From Actinomycetota bacterium (lineage in GTDB: Bacteria > Actinomycetota > Acidimicrobiia > Acidimicrobiales > JAMCPL01): DNA of 64,000 bases. How positions within the stretch are numbered: position 1 is the first letter of the stretch; each line of letters starts with the position of its first letter. The DNA lies in assembly GCA_023379675.1 (NCBI GenBank), contig JAMCPL010000016.1:55897-119896 (forward strand), in the 5' to 3' direction. A model generated the notes under the pieces. The model worked only from the letters and a program-made list of their open reading frames with translations. It was not told where the DNA came from and ran no database searches. A program made the position numbers and the translations under genes. Positions 35,554 through 44,010 of the stretch are shown here, in pieces.

Positions 35554-36240
35554 TCATCTGAAGCTCACTACAAGGGCATGGGTAAGCAACACCCATCCAT
35601 CCACCATTACAAAGAGCAGCAGCTTGAACGGTAGCGATACAAGGGTAGGCGGGAGCATGACTATGCCCATGGACATCAAGGTGGATGCCACCACCAGGTC
35701 AATTATGAGAAATGGCAGCAAAAGCACGAAGCCGATGATGAAGCCGATCTTGAGCTGCGTTAGCAGGAACGCGGGAATGATGTCCATCATCGAAGCATCC
35801 TTCAGGGATGCTGGATGGCTGCCGGATGCTGAGGTGGTCAGAGCCAGCTCGTTCTTCCCTGTCTGCTTGAGCATCCAGGTACGCAATGGGACCTCCCCCG
35901 CATGGTAAGCCTGGCTAAAGCTCTCTTTCCCGTGAAGGTAGGGCTGCAGCGCCACAGTGTTCATCTGGTTCAGTGTAGGCGCCATGATGAAAAGCGACAG
36001 GAACAGAGCGAGCCCGACAAGCACCTGGTTCGGGGGTACGAATTGCAAACCGAGGGCGTTACGGGTGAGCCCGAGTACGATCACGATCCGGGTGAATCCA
36101 GTCAGCATGATGAGAAGCGACGGTGCCAGCGCCAGCAGGGTGATCCCCAGTATTACGAGGATGGATGTGGAAGGCTTGGTGAGCGACTTACCGAAATTGA
36201 TGTTGATGGAAGAGGCGGCAAGCAGTATACCGACAAGCAT
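35554..36240 (-). CDS. fliP: Flagellar export gate protein FliP
   Basis: 228 residues, four membrane helices. Family motifs are MLTGFTRIVIVLGLTRNALG, then PPNQVLVGLALFLSLFIM, and the C-terminal IDLVVASTLMSMGIVMLPP. The first hydrophobic segment (LVGILLAASSI) may act as a short signal sequence, as in other FliP proteins. The 105-base gap to fliQ is wider than elsewhere in the operon. Confidence 0.97.
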   Translation of the reverse strand: MLVGILLAASSININFGKSLTKPSTSILVILGITLLALAPSLLIMLTGFTRIVIVLGLTRNALGLQFVPPNQVLVGLALFLSLFIMAPTLNQMNTVALQPYLHGKESFSQAYHAGEVPLRTWMLKQTGKNELALTTSASGSHPASLKDASMMDIIPAFLLTQLKIGFIIGFVLLLPFLIIDLVVASTLMSMGIVMLPPTLVSLPFKLLLFVMVDGWVLLTHALVVSFR

Positions 36241-36253
36241 GTTCGGTACCTCC

Positions 36254-37033
36254 CTACCGGATGCCCGAACGCCTGACGGTCATCTCTCTCAAGTACTCGA
36301 TGGGACTGGTGGAGCCCGCCACTGGCGAGCTGCCCGCCGTCCTGCCCGGCACGGTGCGGGTGCCTCTTCTTGTAAAACCTTGCCGTCCTGCGAGATTTTG
36401 AGACCCTGCAGTGTCATGAATCTCCGCAGGGTCTCGAGAACCTACACCAGTTTGAAACCCTGCAATATCTTGTAGCTCCGTAACATCCTGTGGCCCTGCA
36501 AGGTCAGCAAGCACAGAGACATTGTGCTGGGTGACCCCCAGCAAGAGCAACCTGCCTTCCACCTGTACAATGATCAGCGAGATACCCTTGCCGAGCATCT
36601 GCCTGGATACTACGTCGATCGGAGCCTGGCGCTTCCCACCAGCGCCACCAAACAGACCGCTCACGGAAGCGCCCCCGAGCAGCATCCTCCCGGCACGCGA
36701 TCGAGCCACCTTGGAGACCACCCACACAAAGAGGACTATCACGCCCAGAGCCATTACCACCTGCAATATCAAACCAGGCAACGACACGGTGACCGGCGCT
36801 CCGGCATGTTGCGCTGCATGCGTGGCAGCTGCAGCATGATGTACCAGATGGCCGGCGGCATGAATGACCCCATGGCGAGCCGGATGCGATGATGTCACCG
36901 TACCACCCGCACCATGCTTGGAGGAAGAGGCGGTAGTCGAGGAAGGGGATGTCGAGGAGGAGGATGCGGTCGAAGCCGTAGACGAGGGAGCTACAGTAGA
37001 AGGTACCGTGGAAGCCACTAAGGAGGCAATCAT
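36254..37033 (-). CDS. fliO: Flagellar export accessory protein FliO
   Basis: 259 residues, longer than usual. A Ser/Thr-rich external N-terminus is followed by one membrane helix (VVMALGVIVLFVWVVSKVA) and the FliO core IDVVSRQMLGKGISLIIVQVEGRLLLLGVT. FliO helps assemble FliP. The C-terminal 75 residues are a degenerate repeat with recurring AGxQ/DxAG patterns, not seen in ordinary FliO. ATGA overlap with the fliN stop implies coupled translation. Confidence 0.88.
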   Translation of the reverse strand: MIASLVASTVPSTVAPSSTASTASSSSTSPSSTTASSSKHGAGGTVTSSHPARHGVIHAAGHLVHHAAAATHAAQHAGAPVTVSLPGLILQVVMALGVIVLFVWVVSKVARSRAGRMLLGGASVSGLFGGAGGKRQAPIDVVSRQMLGKGISLIIVQVEGRLLLLGVTQHNVSVLADLAGPQDVTELQDIAGFQTGVGSRDPAEIHDTAGSQNLAGRQGFTRRGTRTVPGRTAGSSPVAGSTSPIEYLREMTVRRSGIR

Positions 37034-37608
37034 CTTTCCTCGTACACCATGTCCCGGCGCGCTATGTCTGTGATACGTACGCCCATCTCGTCATCGACTA
37101 CGACAACTTCACCCTTGGCGAGAAGGGTGCCATTCACCAGAATGTCAACATTACTTCCCACCTGCCTGTCAAGCTCGATGATGGAGCCGACTCGTAGCCC
37201 GAGCAGATCCCTTACCATCATCCTGGTATGGCCCAGCTCGACGGTAACCGCCATCTCCACTCCCTGCAGGATCTCTATCGGCCGAGCTACTTGACTCCCC
37301 GATGCCTCGTCACGCGAGCGCTCCGGCCCATAGCCATCATGACCACCGCCCGCGCTTCCGTCAAATGATAAGTCCGATCCTTGATCCGATCCCGAGCCTG
37401 GGCCTGGCGCCATGCCTGGAACGGCGCCCGATCCCGCAGGATCGCCTCCCGGGCCACCAGCCGCCACACCACCAGCGGCAGGGACACCGGCCACTGCGGC
37501 GCCACCGGTCGGCGCCCCACCGGCAATACCACCGGTACCCGTGCTGGCACCGCCAGCATCAGCGCCCTCTTGAGTTCTCGCCACTTCCACTACATCCTCG
37601 TTACTCAT
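37030..37608 (-). CDS. fliN: Flagellar motor switch protein FliN
   Basis: 192 residues. The C-terminal 80 residues are the SpoA/FliN fold: VELGHTRMMVRDLLGLRVGS, then IELDRQVGSNVDILVNGTLL and DEMGVRITDI. The first 100 residues are Gly/Ala/Pro-rich with no recognised domain. FliN forms the lower C-ring and helps dock the export ATPase. Overlaps fliO by four bases. Confidence 0.94.
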   Translation of the reverse strand: MSNEDVVEVARTQEGADAGGASTGTGGIAGGAPTGGAAVAGVPAAGGVAAGGPGGDPAGSGAVPGMAPGPGSGSDQGSDLSFDGSAGGGHDGYGPERSRDEASGSQVARPIEILQGVEMAVTVELGHTRMMVRDLLGLRVGSIIELDRQVGSNVDILVNGTLLAKGEVVVVDDEMGVRITDIARRDMVYEER

Positions 37609-37710
37609 CTCGTATCCTTTTACCCTTTTGTGATACCGGGAATAAATATCGTTACCCGATACTCTTATTCTGATTCAATGCGTCCTTTCCCGGTCTTGCC
37701 ACATCCGCCA

Positions 37711-38718
37711 TCACAAGATCAGTCCCCTACCCTCCTGCGATTCGACCACGATACAGGCCAGCCTCCTGCCCTTGGATGCGGGAAGCACGTGGCAGATAGT
37801 CATATCTCCAGCCTGCAACCTGAGTGGCTCCCCCTGCTCGCGATGGAGGGGGATCACGTTGCCTGGCCGCAGCCCGAGAATTTGATCGGAACTGAGCGTG
37901 ATCTCCGGAAAACTCACCGCAATGTCCACCGGGACCTCCTGGAGAACGCTCTCGACCTCCTTGCGCGAGTCTCCCTGATCCTCCGTCATCTCCTTGACCT
38001 CCAAGCGGTCCAGCGCCTCGAGAATGGGAAGCATCACATTAAGGGGGAATGTCAGGCTGAAGGCACCTGTCTGTCCCTCGCCTGCCTCCAAGGAGAAGGG
38101 AACCACCAGACATATCTCACTCGGCTTGGCTATCTGGAGAAACATTGCACTGGCCGCCTGGGTAAGAGCGCCAACCTGGACGGGGATGACCGGTGAGAGG
38201 GATGGGCCTATCTCGCTCAACGCCATCGCCACCACGTCACTCACGACCTTCTGCTCTATCTCGGTAAGAGGCCGCGCGGGGAACTGGCCCCAGCCGTTAC
38301 CTCCCAGCCGGAAGTCCACCAGCAGCATCGCCAGATCCAACGGCACATGCAGCATCACCCTGCCCCCAAGCGGTATGAGGGTTGCACTGGCCAGGAAGGT
38401 CGGCTCAGGAAGGGAGCCGGAGAACTCATCCCACCTGTACTGTTCCTGCTCACCGATCTCTATGTGTACCGGAACCCGAAGGTTGGTAGTCAGGTTGGCC
38501 GCCATCCTGTGACCGAGGGTCTCCAAGAGCGGGTAAAACCTTCTAAGGCGTGCCCTGTCGAGGGCATCCTGGTGGTGGAAGTCATAGAGACGCACCTCGC
38601 CACGGACGTTCTCGCCGTCATGCTGCCCGCCGGGAGCGCCAGGCAACCCATCGACTTCGCCACCATGGGCAACGCCCACCTGCTCTGCCGACCCAAGGAC
38701 ACCGGCCACCACGGTCAA
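37711..38718 (-). CDS. fliM: Flagellar motor switch protein FliM
   Basis: 335 residues from TTG 38718, which GAGGTGA precedes at good spacing. Core: VRLYDFHHQDALDRARLRRF, then the middle CheC-like domain and the SpoA tail IAVSFPEITLSSDQILGL...VIPL. FliM links FliG to FliN and normally binds phospho-CheY through an N-terminal LSQxEIDALL-type peptide. That peptide is not visible here; the first 40 residues are Gly-rich and unlike it. No che genes are in the window. Confidence 0.92.
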   Translation of the reverse strand: MTVVAGVLGSAEQVGVAHGGEVDGLPGAPGGQHDGENVRGEVRLYDFHHQDALDRARLRRFYPLLETLGHRMAANLTTNLRVPVHIEIGEQEQYRWDEFSGSLPEPTFLASATLIPLGGRVMLHVPLDLAMLLVDFRLGGNGWGQFPARPLTEIEQKVVSDVVAMALSEIGPSLSPVIPVQVGALTQAASAMFLQIAKPSEICLVVPFSLEAGEGQTGAFSLTFPLNVMLPILEALDRLEVKEMTEDQGDSRKEVESVLQEVPVDIAVSFPEITLSSDQILGLRPGNVIPLHREQGEPLRLQAGDMTICHVLPASKGRRLACIVVESQEGRGLIL

Positions 38719-38760
38719 CCGATCACCTCTATATCCTCACCGCATACAGCGTGGAAAGCC

Positions 38761-40080
38761 TCATGGCATGTTGATAATGGATTGCAGGTCGGTGGCAGTG
38801 GTCGTCACGACCTTGGTATTTGCCTGGTAGTCCGTCTGGGCAATGATGAGGTCGGTGAGCTGGCTTGCCAGGTTCACATTGGACATCTCCAGGCTCCCGC
38901 CGACAAGGTTGCCCCTCCCACCACTCTGGGGGGTACCTACCAGCGGCTGGCCCGAGTTGGCGGACTGCCCGTAGGCATTGTTGCCTATCTCTGTCAAGCC
39001 CCCTGGGTTGGGGAACTCCGCGAGGGCAACCTGAGCAACCGGCATAGATCGTCCGTTGGAGAACGACCCGGTGATCACCCCATTCTGGCCTATCGTGAAC
39101 GTCTGCAATACTCCCGCCGAGTTGCCGTCCTGGCTTACTGCGGCGATGGTCTGCTGGTTGGCGTACTGGGTCACATCGTTTACAGTACCAGGAGCGGCAA
39201 AGTTCACCGTCCAGGTATCTCCGGTGGTGAAATAGTAAGGGGGACTTGGTGGCATGGTATTGACAGAGACCTGCCAACCCGTGGTGGAGTTGCCCGCAAC
39301 TCCACCACCGCCCGCAATACCAGATACCTGACCTGTGGTTGGATCGAACGTGATGGTTGCCGGTGTACTGAACAGCTGGGAAGGAGTGGCCGTGCCGTTC
39401 GGCACCGTGGCCGTCATGTTCCACTCGTTCGGCGTGCCCGATACCCCCGTGTAGGTGAAGGTAACCGGTACCACATTGCCAAGAGCGTCGTAGGAATCTA
39501 TGGTCGTGGTAATGGTAGGAGGAGTTCCCGTGCCATCCCAGGCCGGCAGGTTCCCCGCCATGTCCATGTGAGTGGTCTCCGAGGCCAGCATCACCTCTCC
39601 GGTCGGTATCCTGATGCTGCTCACCGGAGCGGTCGTATTGAGCGTTCCGGTATTGGTCGCCTGCCAGCCCTGTACCAGCCCGCCTTCAGGGGTAACAAGG
39701 TTACCGTTGGCATCCAGGGTGAACTGCCCCGCGCGGGTATACACCTGGGTACCACCCTGGATGATCGAGAAGTATCCCGAACCATTGATAGCTACATCAG
39801 TGGGCTGGTTGGTCTGCTCCATCGACCCTTGCGTGAGGTTATGGAGCACGGCAGCCACTCTAACCCCTGACCCTATGGCTACGGGGTTGATACCGCCGCC
39901 GATGGTAGGTCCTCCTGGAGCGCTTGCCCCTGATATCTGCTCGGCCAGCAGATCGCCGAAGACCGGCTGCTCCGACTCGTAACCGACGGTATCGACGTTT
40001 GCTATGTTGTTACCGATCACGTCCACGTAATCCTGATTGGCCGCTATGCCTGACACTGCTGCCAGTAGTGATCTTTCCAT
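38761..40080 (-). CDS. flgE: Flagellar hook protein FlgE
   Basis: 439 residues. N-terminal rod/hook motif ANQDYVDVIGNNIANVDTVGY and the domain TDVAINGSGYFSI are followed by a long hook-specific middle and a C-terminal heptad region ending TDYQANTKVVTTTATDLQSI. GAGGAGG lies upstream of the ATG. Position after flgD and sequence length favour the hook protein over FlgF/FlgG. A 507-residue plus-strand ORF lies antisense to it but is a shadow. Confidence 0.94.
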   Translation of the reverse strand: MERSLLAAVSGIAANQDYVDVIGNNIANVDTVGYESEQPVFGDLLAEQISGASAPGGPTIGGGINPVAIGSGVRVAAVLHNLTQGSMEQTNQPTDVAINGSGYFSIIQGGTQVYTRAGQFTLDANGNLVTPEGGLVQGWQATNTGTLNTTAPVSSIRIPTGEVMLASETTHMDMAGNLPAWDGTGTPPTITTTIDSYDALGNVVPVTFTYTGVSGTPNEWNMTATVPNGTATPSQLFSTPATITFDPTTGQVSGIAGGGGVAGNSTTGWQVSVNTMPPSPPYYFTTGDTWTVNFAAPGTVNDVTQYANQQTIAAVSQDGNSAGVLQTFTIGQNGVITGSFSNGRSMPVAQVALAEFPNPGGLTEIGNNAYGQSANSGQPLVGTPQSGGRGNLVGGSLEMSNVNLASQLTDLIIAQTDYQANTKVVTTTATDLQSIINMP

Positions 40081-40174
40081 TTTTATCCTTTCCTCCTCAA
40101 CTTTCCTTTTCTATTTTCCATTTCTATTCGTGATTCCTGTATTGCCTTGGGTATTTTGTCCTGCATGTTCTTCA

Positions 40175-40588
40175 TTAGGTCACTTTGGTCACCGAGCTCA
40201 GCGGCACCGCAGTACCACTGACCGTCAACGTGGGCACCCCGGTACTGGACAGCTCCACAGACGATACGCTTCCCGTAAGCGTCTGCCCCGATGAAAGGCT
40301 TGCCGTGACGGTCTTTCCTATCAGGCTGGTGGCTGTGGCAGTCTGCACCGCTGACTGTTCAGCAGCCATCTCGGTTGACATCTGCTGTACCATCTCCACC
40401 TCGGAAAGTTGCGCCGTCTGGGAAATGAACTGGGTACCGCTCACCGGATTGAGCGGGTTCTGATACTTGAGCTGTGCTACCAGCAACTGCAGGAAGGAAT
40501 TGCTGCTGGCAAGCTGCTGTATGGGATTGAGCGAATTGGTGGATTGGCTGCTGGATGCCACTCCACTCGTTCCTGGTATAAATGTCAT
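40175..40588 (-). CDS. flgD: Flagellar hook-cap scaffold protein FlgD
   Basis: 137 residues, a short form. The FlgD N-terminal motif SFLQLLVAQLKYQNPLNP and GTQFISQTAQLSEVEMVQQM is clear. The FlgD-Ig/tudor C-terminal extension of enteric homologues is reduced to about 50 residues. AGGAGG precedes the ATG at 40588. Confidence 0.95.
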   Translation of the reverse strand: MTFIPGTSGVASSSQSTNSLNPIQQLASSNSFLQLLVAQLKYQNPLNPVSGTQFISQTAQLSEVEMVQQMSTEMAAEQSAVQTATATSLIGKTVTASLSSGQTLTGSVSSVELSSTGVPTLTVSGTAVPLSSVTKVT

Positions 40589-40633
40589 ATCATATTACCT
40601 CCTCTGTATTATTGTATCGTTATATAATGTATT

Positions 40634-40639
40634 ATTATA
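40634..40639 (-). promoter_or_regulatory. Candidate -10 element upstream of flgD
   Basis: A perfect TATAAT is found 46 bases before flgD, in an unusually AT-rich 139-base gap after fliK. No good -35 is seen at normal spacing, and AT-rich low complexity could produce the motif by chance. Confidence 0.3.
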
Positions 40640-40727
40640 TCGTATCATTGTATTGTCATTACATCCTGTATCTTCGTGTCCTGCCCCGTTGCCCACTCTG
40701 TTACGATCCGTCATGGATGACCCAGCC

Positions 40728-42725
40728 TCATATCCTCAGGTCCACCAGCCTTGCCGCCCCCCTCGTTCCCGTGCCAGCCAGATTACCTGCCTGGACGCCG
40801 GCCAGCATGTCATTCGCACCGGCCTCAGTGGATGCCTCTGTGGATATCCGGCTCGCACCCTGGCCGGTACCGTGCCCTGTACCCTGGCCCGTACCCTGAC
40901 CGGTTGCGCCTCCCCATGAAAGAGTGACCGTGGTGGATCGAGATGACCCGGAAGCAAGATGATCCTTGATGTCCTGGAGAAGCTGGGCAAGCAATTCGTG
41001 CGCCCGTGCATTGTCGGTCTGAAAATGGACAGTCAAACCGGATGCACTAGCCTGCACCATCGCACGGATGGCACCCAAACCGGGCGGCTCCAGCCTGATA
41101 GTGACCGAGCCGGCGCCCTCGCCCGACGACTGGAGAGGGATCAGCACATCGACTATCTCGGCTGCAACCTGAGCTGGCGTGGCCCCTGGCGACACCGTAA
41201 CCACCGCGTCTCCAATGTACCCAGAAGACTCCGCCAGAGAAGAAAGTAGGGCATCAAGCGCTGCTGCCGTCGATTGCACCCCCCCTTGCTCCGCACCGCC
41301 GGGCCCGCCGGTGTTTGAAAGATGGGAGCGTGACGAGGCTACGGATGTACCTGTACCTGCCCATCCCGATCCCGCGCCACCTGCGGCCGCGCCTTGCGAT
41401 CCGGAACCCTCCGCACCTGCACCTTCACGACCCGCTGTCCCGTACTGACCCGTAGCGAGACCTGAGTTGGATGTCGAATTGGCCAGCGAGGCGGCTTCCT
41501 CCTGGTACATGGTATCTTGTTGCGATAGATTTGACTTGCTCCCTGATGGAATGCCCGTGCTGGCGGCAGCTCGGGCCATAGTGGTAGACGCGTCCGAGGC
41601 GGCGGCATAGGAAGAGGAGGGGTGAGGAGAAGAGCGATCGGAAAAAGGCGCTGAAGTGCGGGGTAAAGGGGAATCGGGACGAGCGGAACCAGATGAAGAT
41701 GAGTCGTGGGCAGGGGCAGAGGCGGCGGCATCGGAAGAAGGAGGGCGGGAACGGGAAGCGGGATTGGCTGATGACGATGAGTCATGGAGTGCGGATGGTT
41801 CCGGCGTTTCCGCGGAAACATCACCATGGCCAGAAGCACCCGCGGGATCACCGGCTGGCGCATGGACGGAACCACCTGCGGGGCCACTGGACGGAGACTC
41901 TGCTGTGCCACCGGCGACAGCACGCGTGGAAGCATCGCCGGAACCACCTGCGGGGACCGGAGCACCGTCGGGTGCGTTATGGGCGGAACCACCTGCGGGG
42001 ACCGGAGCACCGTCGGGTGCGTTATGGGCGGAACCACCTGCGGGGCCGTGGCGGCCAGAAGCACCCGCAGAAGCACCCGCCGCCGAGACTCCATCCCCTA
42101 CGGCCAGCCCTGCCTGCTGCTCCCTGCCTGCTGCTCCCTGCCTGCTGCTCCCTGCCTGCATCCCTTGCCCATTGCCGCCGCCCTTCCCCGCACCGCTTCC
42201 GCTACCATCTCCTGCCACCGATCCCGTCTGGCCTCCCCTGTCACCCCCATTACGAGAGTCACTACCCTTTACTATCTCCTCCTTGCTGATATTTCCCGTT
42301 ACCCGTCCCACCCCGCCGCTCTTTCCAGCGTCTCTTCCGCCACCATCTCCCTTCACTTGGTTCGGTGCATCCAGCCTGGAAGCGCCGGAAAAAGCACCAT
42401 CAGCCGTTCTCTGTGCAGAACGCCCTGGCATAGGATCCTTCTGCGATGCCACAAGCTCTGGTACCGGTCTCTGTACGCCTGGTTCCGCAGCGGGGAAGTG
42501 TGCATGCACATCCACAGGATGCGTCGTTGCCATTACCTCGTGAAAAGCCATCTGGTGTCCTTCAGGTTGCCCGACCTGAGTCACTCCAAAGTTACCCGCG
42601 CCGGCTACCTGCAGTGCGGCAGGAGAATCACTGGGTTGCCCGGCTGCGTCACTCTTGTTGACACGTGCCAGCGGCGGCGCTGAAACTTCGCCAGCTGCCG
42701 GCGTGATTGCCGCATCGTACATCAT
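40728..42725 (-). CDS. fliK: Flagellar hook-length control protein FliK
   Basis: 665 residues. The C-terminal Flg_hook domain shows VTIRLEPPGLGAIRAMVQAS and LTVHFQTDNARAHELL, the FliK signature. The long N-terminal ruler part is Ser/Gly/Ala/Pro-rich with tandem repeats of 14 and 45 bp. FliK measures the hook and signals FlhB. ATG 42725 overlaps the transglycosylase stop by four bases; GGAGGTGG lies just upstream. The sequence ends in a GQGTG repeat. Confidence 0.9.
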   Translation of the reverse strand: MMYDAAITPAAGEVSAPPLARVNKSDAAGQPSDSPAALQVAGAGNFGVTQVGQPEGHQMAFHEVMATTHPVDVHAHFPAAEPGVQRPVPELVASQKDPMPGRSAQRTADGAFSGASRLDAPNQVKGDGGGRDAGKSGGVGRVTGNISKEEIVKGSDSRNGGDRGGQTGSVAGDGSGSGAGKGGGNGQGMQAGSSRQGAAGREQQAGLAVGDGVSAAGASAGASGRHGPAGGSAHNAPDGAPVPAGGSAHNAPDGAPVPAGGSGDASTRAVAGGTAESPSSGPAGGSVHAPAGDPAGASGHGDVSAETPEPSALHDSSSSANPASRSRPPSSDAAASAPAHDSSSSGSARPDSPLPRTSAPFSDRSSPHPSSSYAAASDASTTMARAAASTGIPSGSKSNLSQQDTMYQEEAASLANSTSNSGLATGQYGTAGREGAGAEGSGSQGAAAGGAGSGWAGTGTSVASSRSHLSNTGGPGGAEQGGVQSTAAALDALLSSLAESSGYIGDAVVTVSPGATPAQVAAEIVDVLIPLQSSGEGAGSVTIRLEPPGLGAIRAMVQASASGLTVHFQTDNARAHELLAQLLQDIKDHLASGSSRSTTVTLSWGGATGQGTGQGTGHGTGQGASRISTEASTEAGANDMLAGVQAGNLAGTGTRGAARLVDLRI
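41941..42046 (-). repeat. 45-bp tandem repeat in fliK
   Basis: Two exact 45-bp copies (41941-41985, 41986-42030) and a partial third encode GGSAHNAPDGAPVPA units in the ruler region. In-frame length variation would change ruler length. Confidence 0.9.
42111..42157 (-). repeat. 14-bp tandem repeat in fliK
   Basis: TGCCTGCTGCTCCC is repeated three times with 14-bp period, starting a fourth. Because 14 is not a multiple of three, three copies keep the frame but gain or loss of one copy would frameshift fliK. Confidence 0.8.
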
Positions 42726-43537
42726 CCACCTCCCATCTGAGCCATAACCTGCTCGACCATTGTCACGTAATCCTGCGTCTGAGGATAGGGAGGTATTCCC
42801 CCGTACTGCTTGACCGCCCCCTGGCCGGCGTTGTATGCCGCCAACGCAAGAGGTATGGACCCGCCGAACACCTTCAAGTTGTCGCTGAGTATAGCGGCCC
42901 CTGCGTCAATGGCCTGTACAGGGTTGTACGGATCTATACCCATCTGCGAGGAAAGCGAGGGCATGATCTGCATGATGCCCTGGGCACCAGCGCTACTGAC
43001 GGCCGAGGGATCGAATCCCGACTCCACTTTGGCGACTGCTGCAAGCATGGCAGGCGATATACCGTAATTTGCAGCCGCCTGCTGGAATACGGGTACTAGG
43101 CTGGCGGGCACACCAGCGCTGATCAGCGCCGCGCCCGTCACGCCGGAAGCACCGGCACTGGCAGCACCATAGCCGCTGCCAACTCCATATGCTCCACCGG
43201 CACCATAGCCGCCGCCCGCTCCACCGCTGGTCACCTGAGGCTGCATGGTTGCCGTCCCAGCAACAGATCCATAACCCGGAACCAGCGATCCGTTACCAGC
43301 CCCGCCGGCTCCACCGGTGCCCGTACCTGCTCCCTGCCGGCTGGATCCAGAAGATGGCGACCCGCCTCCTACCGTCGCGAGGGCATCATAGACAGATTGC
43401 ACCGCAGCCAGCACCTGGGCAAAATCACCGGATGATGCGGCACCTGAGATCTGGCCACCAAGGGAGGACACTGCTGTACCCACGGCACTTATCCGGGACA
43501 GCTCGTAGGGTACATAGCCGGATGCACTCATGCTCAT
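42722..43537 (-). CDS. Flagellar lytic transglycosylase (SLT domain)
   Basis: 271 residues. Residues 165-265 are a soluble lytic transglycosylase domain: MLAAVAKVESGFDPSAVSSAGAQG with the catalytic Glu in KVESGF, then IMQIMPSL and LALAAYNAGQGAV. The first half is Gly/Ala-rich linker. No obvious signal peptide, so it may be exported by the flagellar system like rod-cap hydrolases. ATGA overlaps on both sides (fliJ upstream, fliK downstream). Probably opens peptidoglycan for the rod. Confidence 0.92.
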   Translation of the reverse strand: MSMSASGYVPYELSRISAVGTAVSSLGGQISGAASSGDFAQVLAAVQSVYDALATVGGGSPSSGSSRQGAGTGTGGAGGAGNGSLVPGYGSVAGTATMQPQVTSGGAGGGYGAGGAYGVGSGYGAASAGASGVTGAALISAGVPASLVPVFQQAAANYGISPAMLAAVAKVESGFDPSAVSSAGAQGIMQIMPSLSSQMGIDPYNPVQAIDAGAAILSDNLKVFGGSIPLALAAYNAGQGAVKQYGGIPPYPQTQDYVTMVEQVMAQMGGG

Positions 43538-44010
43538 AAGCCTTCCCCCACCTGCTGCACGCTCTCAGCCACGACATACCCGTAACCATTCGATGCATAT
43601 CGTGCAGCTACAATATCGTCGATCTCCTTTACCTCCTGACGATTCTCCTCCAACCGGTAGAGAGCCTTCTGGCGGTCATCAAGCCTGTCAAGCATGGAAA
43701 CACGACGCTTGGCCTCGACCCAGGCAATCTGGCACGAAGCAACAGCACCCGCCGCCACGCCGGCGGACTGTTGCGCGGATGCCAGCGCCATGGCTGCCAA
43801 CTCCGCATTGCCACGCTCCCGCGCATAGACTTCGTAATCCTGCACACCCATGGTTGCGGGCATCATGGCATAATCCGCTGCCCGCTTATCTCGTAGTTCG
43901 ATAGCTTCTCTCAGGTGGCGGTTGGCCACCGCCAACTCCATCCGCGCCGTTCCCTCTTGCACCCTTCGCATCTGACGTACGCGCTCCAAACGGAAGCTGT
44001 AAGACTTCAT
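43534..44010 (-). CDS. fliJ: Flagellar export chaperone/stalk protein FliJ
   Basis: 158 residues, highly helical coiled coil with RVRQMRRVQEGTARMELAVANR at the start, as expected for FliJ. It links the FliI ATPase ring to the export gate. ATG overlaps the fliI stop by four bases and its own stop overlaps the next gene. Sequence alone is weak, but position is decisive. Confidence 0.85.
   Translation of the reverse strand: MKSYSFRLERVRQMRRVQEGTARMELAVANRHLREAIELRDKRAADYAMMPATMGVQDYEVYARERGNAELAAMALASAQQSAGVAAGAVASCQIAWVEAKRRVSMLDRLDDRQKALYRLEENRQEVKEIDDIVAARYASNGYGYVVAESVQQVGEGL

Noticed and set aside
38347-39870. 507-residue plus-strand ORF antisense to flgE
   Set aside because: It is rich in Arg/His/Gly with no domain pattern, and the minus-strand flgE frame is strongly supported. 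Long antisense ORFs are common in GC-rich coding DNA.
41339-42289. Overlapping ORFs of 200-300 residues on both strands over fliK
   Set aside because: Low-complexity GC-rich DNA leaves all frames open. Only the frame with the Flg_hook C-terminus and the coupled start is credible.
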